Shown in pieces: positions 48,081-61,658 of a stretch of DNA of 64,000 nt. The translations under genes and the position numbers were made by a program. How positions within the stretch are numbered: position 1 is the first letter of the stretch; every line of letters starts with the position of its first letter. The notes beneath the pieces are model-generated. The model was not told where the DNA came from. It searched no databases and saw nothing but the letters and a program-made list of their open reading frames with translations. Origin of the DNA: Brevibacillus_D fluminis_A (GTDB taxonomy: Bacteria > Bacillota > Bacilli > Brevibacillales > Brevibacillaceae); NCBI RefSeq assembly GCF_052072235.1, contig NZ_CM125436.1, forward strand, positions 5,388,001 through 5,452,000. Reading direction: 5' to 3'.

Positions 48081-48338
48081 CTATTCTTCTTTGCTTACCA
48101 ATGTTGCGAGATTGGTTACCGCTTGGGAAGCATCTGGGCCCTCTGCCGAAATTGTAATCTCCGTACCCGAACTGATGGCCAAGCTCATGATGCCCATAAT
48201 GCTTTTCGCGTTTACTTTTTTATTTTCTTTTTCTACAAAAACTTCCGATGCAAAGCGGTTGGCTTCTTGCACAAAGAAAGCAGCCGGGCGCGCTTGCAGG
48301 CCAGTTTTTAATTTTACTAAAACCTGCTGCTGAACCAT
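48081..48338 (-). CDS. crh: HPr-like catabolite repression protein Crh
   Basis: 85 residues. It is related to HPr, but the phosphocarrier His15 is replaced by Gln15 (GLQARPAAF), while the regulatory Ser46 (KSIMG) is kept. That is the hallmark of Crh: it is phosphorylated by HPr kinase on Ser46 and acts as a CcpA corepressor, not in sugar transport. ATG 48338 follows AGGGAGG. It lies downstream of whiA as in Bacillus. Confidence 0.95.
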   Translation of the reverse strand: MVQQQVLVKLKTGLQARPAAFFVQEANRFASEVFVEKENKKVNAKSIMGIMSLAISSGTEITISAEGPDASQAVTNLATLVSKEE

Positions 48339-48391
48339 GCCAATACCTCCCTAATTCCTAGTCCTTTAGTATATTATAAAAGTATATCATG

Positions 48392-49342
48392 TTAACCTAA
48401 AGATATATTTTGTTTTTCTTTTAATTTATCGGCGATTTCGTTAATTTTCCTAAGTCTGTGGTTGATTCCGGACTTGCTCACCGGGCCGCTCGGGATCATT
48501 TCGCCAAGCTCCTTCAAGTTGATGTCCGGATGAAGCAGCCGCAATTCGGCTACCTCCCGCAGCCGCACCGGCAAATTCTCCAAGCCGATCTCACGCTGGA
48601 TCATCTGGATATTTTCCATCTGACGGGTCGCTGCATTGACCGTCTTGTTAATATTCGCGATTTCGCAGTTGTGTAACCGGTTGACCGAGTTGCGCATGTC
48701 CTTTACGATCCGCACGTCCTCGAAATAGAGCAGCGCCTGATGGGCACCGATCAAGCTCAGGAATTCCGTAATGCGCTCCCCTTCTTTAATATACATCACA
48801 TAGCCTTTTTTACGCTCGATGCATTTTGCATTAAGCCGGTACCGGTTGGCCAAACTAGTCAACGCCTCGCAAAAATCTTGATAAGCCGAGAAGATTTCCA
48901 GGTGGTAGCTGGAAGCCTCCGGATGGTTGACCGATCCGCCAGCCAAAAATGCTCCGCGTAAATAGGCGGCGCGGCAGCAGGACTTTTTGATTAAATCCGG
49001 GGAAATGCCCGGGTAAAAATTGAGCGTGTCATCCATGATCCGCAAATCCTGCAGAATTTCTTTCGCACGATGTGGAATGCGCACGATGTAGACATTGTTC
49101 TTTTTCAGACGCATTTTCTTTCGCACGAGAAGCTCTGCGTGAGCCTGAAACACTTGTTTAATCAGACTATAAATTCGCCGAGCGATCGCCGCATTTTCGG
49201 TCGTAACGTCGAGGACAAAGCGGCCTGCCCCAAATTGGATGCTCCCGTTCATGCGAATCAACGCAGCCAATTCAGAACGGTTGCAGCAGGTATCGTTTGT
49301 CAGCATCGTCAGTTCCTTCTTGGTGTGTGCGGCGAAAGACAT
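48392..49342 (-). CDS. whiA: WhiA family DNA-binding regulator
   Basis: 316 residues from ATG 49342 behind AAAGGAG. The N-terminal half resembles a LAGLIDADG homing-endonuclease fold (CCRAAYLRGAFLAGGSVNHP). The C-terminal helix-turn-helix contains NLKELGEMIPSGPVSKSGIN. In Bacillus WhiA affects division and chromosome segregation; in actinomycetes it controls sporulation. It lies between yvcK and crh. Confidence 0.97.
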   Translation of the reverse strand: MSFAAHTKKELTMLTNDTCCNRSELAALIRMNGSIQFGAGRFVLDVTTENAAIARRIYSLIKQVFQAHAELLVRKKMRLKKNNVYIVRIPHRAKEILQDLRIMDDTLNFYPGISPDLIKKSCCRAAYLRGAFLAGGSVNHPEASSYHLEIFSAYQDFCEALTSLANRYRLNAKCIERKKGYVMYIKEGERITEFLSLIGAHQALLYFEDVRIVKDMRNSVNRLHNCEIANINKTVNAATRQMENIQMIQREIGLENLPVRLREVAELRLLHPDINLKELGEMIPSGPVSKSGINHRLRKINEIADKLKEKQNISLG

Positions 49343-49348
49343 AAGGGA

Positions 49349-50338
49349 TCACTCCTTTCTTCGGTTCATCAAGGCAACCACCTGCTTGCTGACCACCGTG
49401 GCATCATGGCGCAAATAACCGTCGCCGAATGTCACCATCGGCTCTGCAATGATCGACAGCCCCATCTGCTTCAATCGTTCGATGTCGCTATCAACCGGCG
49501 TCGCTCCTTTTTCGGCATACTTTTCTTGAATATGTGGGGGAATCTCTGCTGAATTAACCATGATCGTGTCCAGAAACGGGACGCCGACATGCCGGTACAT
49601 CGCTTCCACATGATCCGCCGCTGTATACCCGTCGGTTTCCCCTGGCTGTGTCATCACGTTGCAGATGTACAGCTTCTGCGCACTTGATCGTTGAATCTCC
49701 TCAAAAAGCCCGTGAACCAACAAATTGGGCACAATGCTCGTATATAAACTGCCAGGACCGAGAACAATGATATCGGCCTCACTGATTGCGGTCAAGGCGT
49801 CATTGAGAGGCACTGCATCTGCCGGATCGAGAAAAACTCGCTTAATCGGTTTGCCCGCCAGAGGGATTTGCGATTCGCCGACAACGATTGACCCGTCCTC
49901 CATCTCGGCTTTAAGCAAAATCGATTGATTGGAAGCCGGCAGCACATCGCCACGCACAGCGAGTACGCGGCTCAGTTTTTTGACAGCGGTTACGAAATCT
50001 CCCGTGATCTCGTTCATGGCGGCAATCAATAGATTTCCCAAATTATGCCCGGCTAATCCGGCCCCCGTCGTGAAACGGTGCTGCATCAGCCTCTCCATCA
50101 ATGGCTCCGTATCGGCCAGTGCGGTCAGGACGTTGCGGATGTCGCCCGGCGGCAGCATATCCATTTCTTCCCGCAATCTGCCGGAACTCCCGCCATCATC
50201 GGCTACCGTGACAATCGCTGTAATATGCAGGTGCTCTTGCTTCAACCCCCGCAAAATAACAGAGAGACCCGTCCCCCCGCCAATTACAACAACACGCTGC
50301 AACTCTGGCTCGTGTGTTCTCATTCTCCCTGCGGACAT
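49349..50338 (-). CDS. yvcK: YvcK family gluconeogenesis factor
   Basis: 329 residues. The UDP-sugar-binding CofD-like fold has the N-terminal VVVIGGGTGLSVILRGLKQ and VTVADDGGSSGRLREEM. Later conserved blocks are GHNLGNLLIAAMNEI, LGPGSLYTSIVPNLLV and NVMTQPGETDGYTAADH. It is needed for growth on gluconeogenic carbon sources and for cell shape in Bacillus. The start is ATG 50338 or 50326; the stop is 6 bp before whiA. Confidence 0.96.
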   Translation of the reverse strand: MSAGRMRTHEPELQRVVVIGGGTGLSVILRGLKQEHLHITAIVTVADDGGSSGRLREEMDMLPPGDIRNVLTALADTEPLMERLMQHRFTTGAGLAGHNLGNLLIAAMNEITGDFVTAVKKLSRVLAVRGDVLPASNQSILLKAEMEDGSIVVGESQIPLAGKPIKRVFLDPADAVPLNDALTAISEADIIVLGPGSLYTSIVPNLLVHGLFEEIQRSSAQKLYICNVMTQPGETDGYTAADHVEAMYRHVGVPFLDTIMVNSAEIPPHIQEKYAEKGATPVDSDIERLKQMGLSIIAEPMVTFGDGYLRHDATVVSKQVVALMNRRKE

Positions 50339-50417
50339 ATGTCACCTTCTTTTTTCATGAAAAACGTCTGCACGCTTTTCAAAATGGTCGATGTGACCGT
50401 GTGCGGCCACCATTTGC

Positions 50418-51308
50418 TTACTTGTTTTTATCCTTGTCTCTATGTGTCACACGTACTGTGTACTCTTTGCCAAACACTTCGCCGATATGCTCCGCAATCG
50501 CGACCGAACGATGCTTTCCGCCTGTGCAGCCGATGCCGATCACGAGCTGGCTTTTTCCTTCGCGCTGATAATAAGGCAAGGTAAAGCTGAGCAGATCAAG
50601 CAGTTTTGCCAAAAACTCCTTTGTCTCGCTCCATTTTAATACGTACTCGGAGACTTCTGCGTCACACCCGGTTTTCGGGCGGAGGTGGTCCACATAATGG
50701 GGATTGGGCAGGAAGCGCACGTCAAACACCAGGTCGGCGTCGATCGGAATCCCGTACTTGAAACCGAAGGAAAGCACGTTAATGGACAACGGCGAGCTTT
50801 GCAGGCTGTATTGATTGACGATCGTTTCGCGCAGCTGTGCCGGTTTCAATTGGCTGGTATCGATGATTTGATGTGCCAGCCCCTTCATCTCCTGCAGCAT
50901 GCGGCGCTCTGCGGTTATCCCTTCCAACGGTGAGCCGTTCGGGGAAAGCGGATGACGACGGCGCGTTTCTTTATAACGGGAAACAAGCGTCTGGTCATTC
51001 GCTTCTAAGTACAGTATATGATAGGATATTCCATCCATTTCATTCAGCGTTTGGATTGCATCGGACAGACTCTCGAAAAACTCGCGGCTCCTCAGGTCAA
51101 TAACCAAGGCTACGCGTTCAATCCCTCCACCGCTCTGCTTGGTTTGCTTGATTAACTCCGCAAACTTCGGGATCAGAATGGACGGCAGATTGTCGACGCA
51201 AAAAAAACCAAGATCCTCGAGGCTTTGAACGGCAACCGTTTTTCCTGCTCCCGACATTCCGGTAATAATCAGTAGGTTAATCGCTCTCTCTTTTCCTTGT
51301 TCAGTCAC
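50418..51308 (-). CDS. rapZ: RNase adapter / nucleotide-binding protein RapZ (YvcJ)
   Basis: 296 residues from GTG 51308, 8 nt after AGGAGG. Walker A GMSGAGKT is at about 18-25. The C-terminal RapZ domain has SFGFKYGIPIDADLVFDVRF, PNPHYVDHLRPKTG and GIGCTGGKHRSVAIAEHI. Members bind nucleotides and small RNAs; YvcJ is a GTP/ATP-binding protein of the yvcK cluster. It is separated from trxB by a terminator, and the nudix gene yvcI found here in Bacillus subtilis is absent. Confidence 0.96.
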   Translation of the reverse strand: MTEQGKERAINLLIITGMSGAGKTVAVQSLEDLGFFCVDNLPSILIPKFAELIKQTKQSGGGIERVALVIDLRSREFFESLSDAIQTLNEMDGISYHILYLEANDQTLVSRYKETRRRHPLSPNGSPLEGITAERRMLQEMKGLAHQIIDTSQLKPAQLRETIVNQYSLQSSPLSINVLSFGFKYGIPIDADLVFDVRFLPNPHYVDHLRPKTGCDAEVSEYVLKWSETKEFLAKLLDLLSFTLPYYQREGKSQLVIGIGCTGGKHRSVAIAEHIGEVFGKEYTVRVTHRDKDKNK

Positions 51309-51490
51309 CAATCTCGCCTCCTGTTGAGCCTGTCATAAGAATACCACATTGATCGGTTGAAACGTATACTCTGATTTATGAATGAAAAACTTGGTCGAGT
51401 CACAGTCACAGGCATGTCGTGCGCCTTTTACGGAAAAAGAAGCCTTGGTTGCCCTTATACTGGATACGAATTGTTCTAAATTCTTATCTG

Positions 51491-51523
51491 TAAAAAAAAG
51501 ACGTGGCTGCTAATCCAGCCACG
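51491..51523 (-). terminator. Terminator of trxB
   Basis: CGTGGCTG pairs with CAGCCACG around six bases, followed by TCTTTTTTTT on the minus strand. Confidence 0.9.
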
Positions 51524-51602
51524 CATCCAACGTATAAGATAAGGGGGTCAATTCATCATAGTCATCATATCGTAGTATTGTTTCAGCTATGTTACAAAAA
51601 GG

Positions 51603-52562
51603 TTAAGAGATTGTGACATTCTGTTCTTTTAGCTGTTCATTCAAGTTTTCTACGTAATGCTGAGCCGATTGTGCGGCAATGGAACCGTCTCCCGTTGCAG
51701 TTACTACCTGACGCAGCATTTTCTCGCGTACGTCTCCGGCAGCAAAAATGCCTGGCACTACCGTTTTCATTTTTTCATCGGTCAAAATATAGCCAGCCTC
51801 ATTGGTGATACCCAAACCGGCCACGCTGGAAGAGAGCGGGTCCATCCCTACATAGATGAATACCCCGTTTGTCGGATATTCACACTCTTCGCCTGTCACG
51901 GTGTCTTGAATCAGTACGCTGCTCACCACGTTTTCACCGCGAATCTCTTTCACCACGGAATTCCAGATGACTTCAATTTTCTCGTTTTCCATCGCACGTT
52001 TTTGGAGAATTTTTTGTGCGCGGAACGAGTCGCGACGGTGAATAATCGTCACTTTTGTCGCAAAGCGGGTCAAGAAGACCGCTTCCTCAACAGCGGAGTC
52101 CCCGCCACCCACGACAACAAGCTCTTTGTTGCGGAAGAAAGCACCGTCACATACTGCGCAGTAGGAAACGCCGCGGCCGGACAGTTCTTTTTCCCCTGGT
52201 ACACCCAGCAGGCGGTGTTCCGCACCGGACGCGATGATCACGGATTTGCCCAGGTATTCCTTGTCGCCAGCAACCACTGTTTTGTAAGGGTGGCCATCAC
52301 GCACTTCTTTAATATCGCCATAAGCATACTCAGCCCCGAAGTTCTGCGCGTGCTCAAACATCTTGGTAGACAGATCCGGTCCCAGGATGGATGCAAAACC
52401 CGGATAGTTCTCGATCTCTTCCGTGTTCGCCATTTGACCGCCCGGAATCCCCCGTTCGATCATCAATGTGGACATGTTTGCCCGGGAAGTATATACAGCA
52501 GCCGTCATCCCTGCAGGGCCGGCACCCACGATAATTACGTCGTACACTTTTTCCTCACTCAT
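51603..52562 (-). CDS. trxB: Thioredoxin reductase
   Basis: 319 residues from ATG 52562 behind AGGAGG. FAD motif VGAGPAGMTAAVY, redox pair C135-AV-C138 (YCAVCDG), NADPH motif VVGGGDSAVEEAVFL and C-terminal GIFAAGDVREKMLRQVVTAT are intact. It reduces thioredoxin with NADPH. Confidence 0.98.
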   Translation of the reverse strand: MSEEKVYDVIIVGAGPAGMTAAVYTSRANMSTLMIERGIPGGQMANTEEIENYPGFASILGPDLSTKMFEHAQNFGAEYAYGDIKEVRDGHPYKTVVAGDKEYLGKSVIIASGAEHRLLGVPGEKELSGRGVSYCAVCDGAFFRNKELVVVGGGDSAVEEAVFLTRFATKVTIIHRRDSFRAQKILQKRAMENEKIEVIWNSVVKEIRGENVVSSVLIQDTVTGEECEYPTNGVFIYVGMDPLSSSVAGLGITNEAGYILTDEKMKTVVPGIFAAGDVREKMLRQVVTATGDGSIAAQSAQHYVENLNEQLKEQNVTIS

Positions 52563-52619
52563 GCAAAAAACCTCCTATCGCATTGCCTGGATTATCTCTT
52601 ATTTATACTTATTATAAAG

Positions 52620-54293
52620 TTAGAATAGATTTAAATCAAGCATAGATAGTTCTTTTACGCACTTCGCCAAAGTCGCCGTTGACGTATCGAATTTTTGGGC
52701 TACGGCTGCCTGCGTTACTTTTTGGCCATTGCTTTTTTGATACAAATACTCCAGCGCTGCCGCCCACGCAACCGGCTTGCGCACATGCAGCGGATGCGCT
52801 GTTTTCTCAAGGTATTCTGTCCAACGCATAAGCGCCCATTCGCGCAAAGGCTTGTCTGCATCCGTGGAGAAGCTCGCTTTGATGCTCGCGCTCACCTCAT
52901 CGTCCGCGATGTCCGCTTGTGCGGGCAGGTTTGCTTTGGTTCTATTCGGCGCACTGTCTGGTGCGAGCTTGGCTTTGAGCTGTTTTAACGCGATGCGTGC
53001 TTTTTGCTTCAATTTGGCGCTGTTCGTCGTTTCGCTGAAGCTTTCCAATGTCGAGCGGGCTTCCTCGTCGCCGATCATGCCGAGCGTTTGAATCACCATT
53101 TCCTGCACTTCTTCCTTGCCGTACTGGAGTGCCCACAGAAGAGAGGAACGAATCATCGAATCGTCCTTTACCTCTTCTACGGAATTCCATTTCATTTCTT
53201 CCGGCAAAGGTTCCATCGGCTGATGGTAATAGTACGGGATCGGTTTGCGTTCCTTTTCCTCATCGTGCTTGCCGAGCAGTCGCTCCTGGGCGAGCTGCAG
53301 GTAGTAGTCCGCAATGCCGGCAGTCGGATCCATTTGCTTGGCTTTTTGCCACCAGCGAATCGCCTGCTGAATTCGATTGGTCGAATAAGCCGAAATCGCT
53401 GCGAAGTGCAATGCGCTCGCTTCCTGTGGAAACGATCGGCGGAACAAGCGGACAAAGAGGTGATACGCCTCCTCGTGCTGTCCCAGCACGCCCATTGTCG
53501 TCGCCAGCTTGTAAGCATATTCAGGATGGAACGGAACCACTTTCTTCAGATCTTCCAATAGCGGGAACAATTCGGTCATCCGGTTGCAGTGCGCCAGCAA
53601 AATCGCCAAGTTGCACAGCGCGTGCAGATTCCCCGGCTCGTGCTCCAGCGTCTGGTCAATCATGCTCATCGCTTTGTCGATGCTTCCTGTATAATAGTAA
53701 GCCAGCGCCAGGTTGTTGCAGGCCGGAATGAAATCAGGCTTCTCTTCCACGATTTCCTCCAATGTCCGGATCGCCTCGAAAAACTTGCCTTCCTCCAGGC
53801 TTTTGCGGGCTGCATCATGCTTAATATACAGCGGTTCCAGCGGTGTGCCGAAATAGCGGCGCGGAGATATACCCATTTCAAAATAAATGTATTCCAGGAG
53901 ATCGTGCGCTTCTTCCTGATACTCCACCTGCTGGGATTCCTGCAGGTAACGAAGCGCCATTTCCTCTGCTTTTTCATACTGCTCCATATTGGCAAAATTG
54001 TTGGCGAGGTAAAACAAGACTTCCGATTTTTCTGGCGCAATCTCGTTTACCACTTGAAACAACAGTTCGTTTGATGACTCAAACTGCCCTGTCTCAGCCA
54101 ACACACCCGCCAAATGGCACAAGTTTTCGGGATTAGACGGCTCCAATTCTACTGCACGTCGAAAACATCGGAGTGCCCGATCATAGTCGCTTCGGTGCAA
54201 AAAACGCATGCCTCTATCGACAAAAAAACCGGCTTCACACATGTACGGCAGAACCGCTGCTTTTTTCGTCTCTTTCTTGCTTCTGCTGTTCAT
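52620..54293 (-). CDS. yvcD: TPR-repeat protein YvcD-like
   Basis: 557 residues from ATG 54293 behind GGAGGG; the frame extends to 54347 without a ribosome site. Multiple tetratricopeptide repeats cover about 40-330 (DYDRALRCFRRAVELEPSNP; GSIDKAMSMIDQTLEHEPGN). A HEAT-like helical region follows, and the last 60 residues read as a small helical HTH (KVTQAAVAQKFDTSTATLAK). It lies upstream of trxB as yvcD does in Bacillus subtilis. The function is unknown, and a scaffolding role is likely. Confidence 0.85.
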   Translation of the reverse strand: MNSRSKKETKKAAVLPYMCEAGFFVDRGMRFLHRSDYDRALRCFRRAVELEPSNPENLCHLAGVLAETGQFESSNELLFQVVNEIAPEKSEVLFYLANNFANMEQYEKAEEMALRYLQESQQVEYQEEAHDLLEYIYFEMGISPRRYFGTPLEPLYIKHDAARKSLEEGKFFEAIRTLEEIVEEKPDFIPACNNLALAYYYTGSIDKAMSMIDQTLEHEPGNLHALCNLAILLAHCNRMTELFPLLEDLKKVVPFHPEYAYKLATTMGVLGQHEEAYHLFVRLFRRSFPQEASALHFAAISAYSTNRIQQAIRWWQKAKQMDPTAGIADYYLQLAQERLLGKHDEEKERKPIPYYYHQPMEPLPEEMKWNSVEEVKDDSMIRSSLLWALQYGKEEVQEMVIQTLGMIGDEEARSTLESFSETTNSAKLKQKARIALKQLKAKLAPDSAPNRTKANLPAQADIADDEVSASIKASFSTDADKPLREWALMRWTEYLEKTAHPLHVRKPVAWAAALEYLYQKSNGQKVTQAAVAQKFDTSTATLAKCVKELSMLDLNLF

Positions 54294-54405
54294 ACACCCT
54301 CCATTGCTAAAAAATACGTATTGAAACATGGAAACACCACTTGCCATGAAGCAAGTGGTGTGAACATGTACTTGTTATCGATACGGTTGCTTATTGAATA
54401 TGTTA

Positions 54406-54481
54406 TGGAGCGGACGAAGGGTCTCGAACCCTCGACCTTCGCCTTGGCAAGGCGACGCTCTACCAATTGAGCTACGTCCGC
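54406..54481 (-). tRNA. tRNA-Gly (GCC)
   Basis: 76 nt with encoded CCA. Acceptor GCGGACG / CGTCCGC, anticodon loop TTGCCAA in stem TCGCC / GGCGA. Confidence 0.96.
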
Positions 54482-54489
54482 AAAAAACA

Positions 54490-54565
54490 TGGTGAGCCAT
54501 GAAGGACTCGAACCTTCGACCCTCTGATTAAAAGTCAGATGCTCTACCAACTGAGCTAATGGCTC
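54490..54565 (-). tRNA. tRNA-Lys (TTT)
   Basis: 76 nt with encoded CCA. Acceptor GAGCCAT / ATGGCTC, anticodon loop CTTTTAA. Confidence 0.96.
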
Positions 54566-54571
54566 ACACTA

Positions 54572-54647
<76 letters not shown>

Positions 54648-54672
54648 TTACGTAAAAACAATTCGCCATAAA

Positions 54673-54749
54673 TGGCGGAGCTGACGGGACTCGAACCCGC
54701 GACCTCCGGTGTGACAGACCGGCGTGAACTCCAACTTCACCACAGCTCC
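54673..54749 (-). tRNA. tRNA-Asp (GTC)
   Basis: 77 nt with encoded CCA. Acceptor GGAGCTG / CAGCTCC, anticodon loop CTGTCAC. It is the first tRNA after 23S on the transcribed strand. Confidence 0.95.
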
Positions 54750-54817
54750 ATAGATAGTTCATGTAGATTTTTGTTCCCTGAAAACTGAATACGCAAGTGA
54801 TTGTGGATTAATTGTGG

Positions 54818-57742
<2,925 letters not shown>

Positions 57743-57872
57743 ACATAGGAAAACGCGTAGCGTTTTTCATCCATCATGATCAGTACAAATTGTACTTCAA
57801 TGTTAATCCTTAGCAATACTTGCGTTATCCAGTTTTCAAGGAACAAAAACTTGCGTGGAGACAAAAAATCTC

Positions 57873-57990
57873 CGCCTGGCAACGTCCTACTCTCCCAGTC
57901 CCCTTCGGGACAAGTACCATCGGCGCTGGAGGGCTTAACGGCCGTGTTCGGTATGGGAACGGGTGTGTCCCCTCCGCCATCATCACCAGA
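57873..57990 (-). rRNA. 5S ribosomal RNA, located between tRNA-Ala and 23S
   Basis: The minus strand reads TCTGGTGATGATGGCGGAGG, then CACACCCGTTCCCATACCGA and GAGAGTAGGACGTTGCCAGG, a complete Bacillales-type 5S of about 118 nt. Its position upstream of 23S is unusual. Confidence 0.94.
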
Positions 57991-58132
57991 CGACGCACGT
58001 GGATGTGCTAGTGTCAGCGTTGCGACAGGCCGTCGCGCTTTTAGCTGACCTTATTGATTATTTCCGCTTAAAGCGACAAGCACTAATGTATCACATCTGC
58101 ACCATCGCAATCAAGCATTTTTTTGAGAAAAA

Positions 58133-58208
58133 TGGTGGAGCTGAACGGGATCGAACCGATGACCTCCTGCTTGCAAGGCAGGCGCTCTCCCAACTGAGCT
58201 ACAGCCCC
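58133..58208 (-). tRNA. tRNA-Ala (TGC)
   Basis: 76 nt with encoded CCA in the 16S-5S spacer. Acceptor GGGGCTG / CAGCTCC with one G-U, anticodon loop CTTGCAA. Confidence 0.96.
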
Positions 58209-58232
58209 ATAATGGGTATATGAAGGTGAAAA

Positions 58233-58309
<77 letters not shown>

Positions 58310-58370
58310 GAGTTTCGGGTGCCCTTACATGCTCCCTCAAAACTGAACAGCGAGCGAAAGATCTCCATAG

Positions 58371-59909
<1,539 letters not shown>

Positions 59910-60202
59910 TGAGTTGAAGCTGATTCCAAGACTTGCTTGGCTTGTTGCATTTGTGATGTCACGTGGACAATCACGTTATCTTTTCGCTTTCGCTGTTCAG
60001 TTTTCAAAGAGCATTTTTGTCGAACAGATGTTACTTTATCACATTTGATTCGACAGAGTCAAGCTTTTTTCTCAACTCTTTTTCATTTCGTGTCGCATCG
60101 TGGCGACATGAATTAATCTATCATATCCGAATAGCTAGAGTCAATACCTTTTTAAGAAAATCTTCTATTTCACCTTTTTTCATAACAAACAATAGCTTCC
60201 TC
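59910..60202 (-). promoter_or_regulatory. rRNA leader with tandem promoters and boxA-like sequence
   Basis: On the minus strand, two TTGACT -35 boxes (60143-60138 and 60062-60057) each precede A/T-rich -10 candidates: ATAGAT near 60120, and GATAAA or TAAAGT near 60033-60040. GCTCTTTGAAAACTGAACAG (about 60012-59993) follows. It includes the antitermination boxA-like TGCTCTTTG and the left arm of the 16S processing stem. No protein gene is supported here. Confidence 0.7.
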
Positions 60203-60236
60203 ACAAAACGGGTCACCCTGCGAAGAAAGGTGACCC
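60203..60236 (-). terminator. Terminator of the histidine operon
   Basis: The perfect GGGTCACC / GGTGACCC stem (60210-60217 and 60229-60236), with an 11-nt loop, is followed by GTTTTGTG. It separates hisIE from the rRNA promoters. Confidence 0.82.
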
Positions 60237-60254
60237 ATTCGTTGCATTTGCCGA

Positions 60255-60902
60255 CTATCGACGCTTCTGAAGCTCTTCTAATACGCTGTCCAGCGGCAGC
60301 TTTTGCTCGCGGAGCAGCACCAGCAGATGGAACAGCAGGTCTGCGGCTTCATAGCGCAATTCTTCATGGCTGCGGTTTTTCGCTGCAATGATGACCTCAG
60401 CAGCTTCTTCGCCTACTTTTTTGAGGATCTTGTCGACTCCTTTTTCAAACAGATAGGTCGTATAGGAGCCTTCCGGGCGCTCTGCTTCCCTCGAAGCAAT
60501 CAAACTTTCCAACTCGCCAAAAATTGCAAATCGATCCGCTTGCTTGTCGGTGATCGCTTCACCGGACTCCTCGCTTTCAGCGACCGCTGTGAAGCAGGAG
60601 TAGCTTCCCGTGTGACAAGCCGGTCCATTTGGCACCACCTTGATCACAAGCGCATCACCATCGCAATCGTAGCTGATAGAGGTGACTTTCTGCGTATTCC
60701 CCGAAGTGGCTCCCTTATGCCAGAGTTCTTGGCGCGACCGGCTCCAAAACCAGGTTTCCCCGGTCTCGATTGTTTTCTGCAACGATTCTTTATTCACATA
60801 AGCCAGCGTAAGCACTTCTTTGCTCAATGCATCTTGCACGATCGCTGCAAGCAGTCCTTGCTCGTCAAAACGCAGGCTCTCCCACGGTATATTCACTGTC
60901 AT
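60255..60902 (-). CDS. hisIE: Bifunctional phosphoribosyl-AMP cyclohydrolase / phosphoribosyl-ATP pyrophosphatase
   Basis: 215 residues. The HisI domain (1-about 115) has TWFWSRSRQELWHKGATSG, the metal-binding DCDGDALVIKV and CHTGSYSCF. The HisE domain (about 125-215) has VDKILKKVGEEAAEVIIAAK and EAADLLFHLLVLL. It carries out steps 2 and 3 of histidine synthesis. The start overlaps the end of hisF by 4 bp. Confidence 0.97.
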   Translation of the reverse strand: MTVNIPWESLRFDEQGLLAAIVQDALSKEVLTLAYVNKESLQKTIETGETWFWSRSRQELWHKGATSGNTQKVTSISYDCDGDALVIKVVPNGPACHTGSYSCFTAVAESEESGEAITDKQADRFAIFGELESLIASREAERPEGSYTTYLFEKGVDKILKKVGEEAAEVIIAAKNRSHEELRYEAADLLFHLLVLLREQKLPLDSVLEELQKRR

Positions 60903-61657
60903 GGCCGCACCACGACTCCCTTCTCGATCAGATGACTTTTCACTGCTGCAATTGACGTTTCTTCATAGTGGAAAATGGACGCCGCCAGTGCAGCATCCGC
61001 TTTTCCCTCCGTCAGGACAGCCGCGAAATCTTCCGCTGCTCCTGCCCCGCCGGAAGCAATCACCGGTATGCCCACCGCCTCCGAAACCGCTCGGGTCAGC
61101 TCGATGCCAAAGCCTTTCTTTTCCCCGTCATCATCCATGCTGGTCAGAAGAATCTCGCCAGCGCCAAGACGTTCCGCTTCCTTCGCCCACTCGATGACAT
61201 CGCGGCCCGTCCCATTGCGGCCGCCGTGGGTGAACACTTCCCATTTCCCTTCCGCGATGCGCCGGGCGTCGATGGCTACCACAATACATTGCGCGCCGAA
61301 CACAGCTGAGCCCTCGGAAATAAGCTCCGGCCGCAGAACGGCCGCCGTGTTCAGCGATATTTTATCTGCACCTGCACGAAGAATTCGCTTCATATCCTCT
61401 ACGCTATTGATCCCGCCGCCGACAGTAAACGGAATCGTGATGTTGGCTGCCGTGCGTTCGATCACGTCCACCATCGTTTTGCGCCCTTCATGGGAAGCGG
61501 AAATATCGAGGAAAACCAGTTCGTCGGCACCCTCTTGGCTATATTTTTCGGCCAGCTCAACCGGATCGCCGGCGTCGCGCAAGCCTAAAAACTGCACGCC
61601 TTTGACGACGCGCCCATCTTTCACATCCAAACAAGGAATGATGCGTTTGGTCAGCAT
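60899..61657 (-). CDS. hisF: Imidazole glycerol phosphate synthase, cyclase subunit
   Basis: 252 residues from ATG 61657, 1 bp after the hisA stop. A (beta/alpha)8 barrel with catalytic Asp in IIPCLDVKDGRVVKG and in TSMDDDGEKKG, and phosphate loops VGGGINSVEDM and IASGGAGAAEDF. It works with HisH, which supplies ammonia. Confidence 0.98.
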   Translation of the reverse strand: MLTKRIIPCLDVKDGRVVKGVQFLGLRDAGDPVELAEKYSQEGADELVFLDISASHEGRKTMVDVIERTAANITIPFTVGGGINSVEDMKRILRAGADKISLNTAAVLRPELISEGSAVFGAQCIVVAIDARRIAEGKWEVFTHGGRNGTGRDVIEWAKEAERLGAGEILLTSMDDDGEKKGFGIELTRAVSEAVGIPVIASGGAGAAEDFAAVLTEGKADAALAASIFHYEETSIAAVKSHLIEKGVVVRP

Positions 61658-61658
61658 G

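Noticed and set aside
54750..54817. Search for a second 5S gene after 23S
   Set aside because: Only the 23S trailer and tRNA-Asp are found; no 5S sequence is present.
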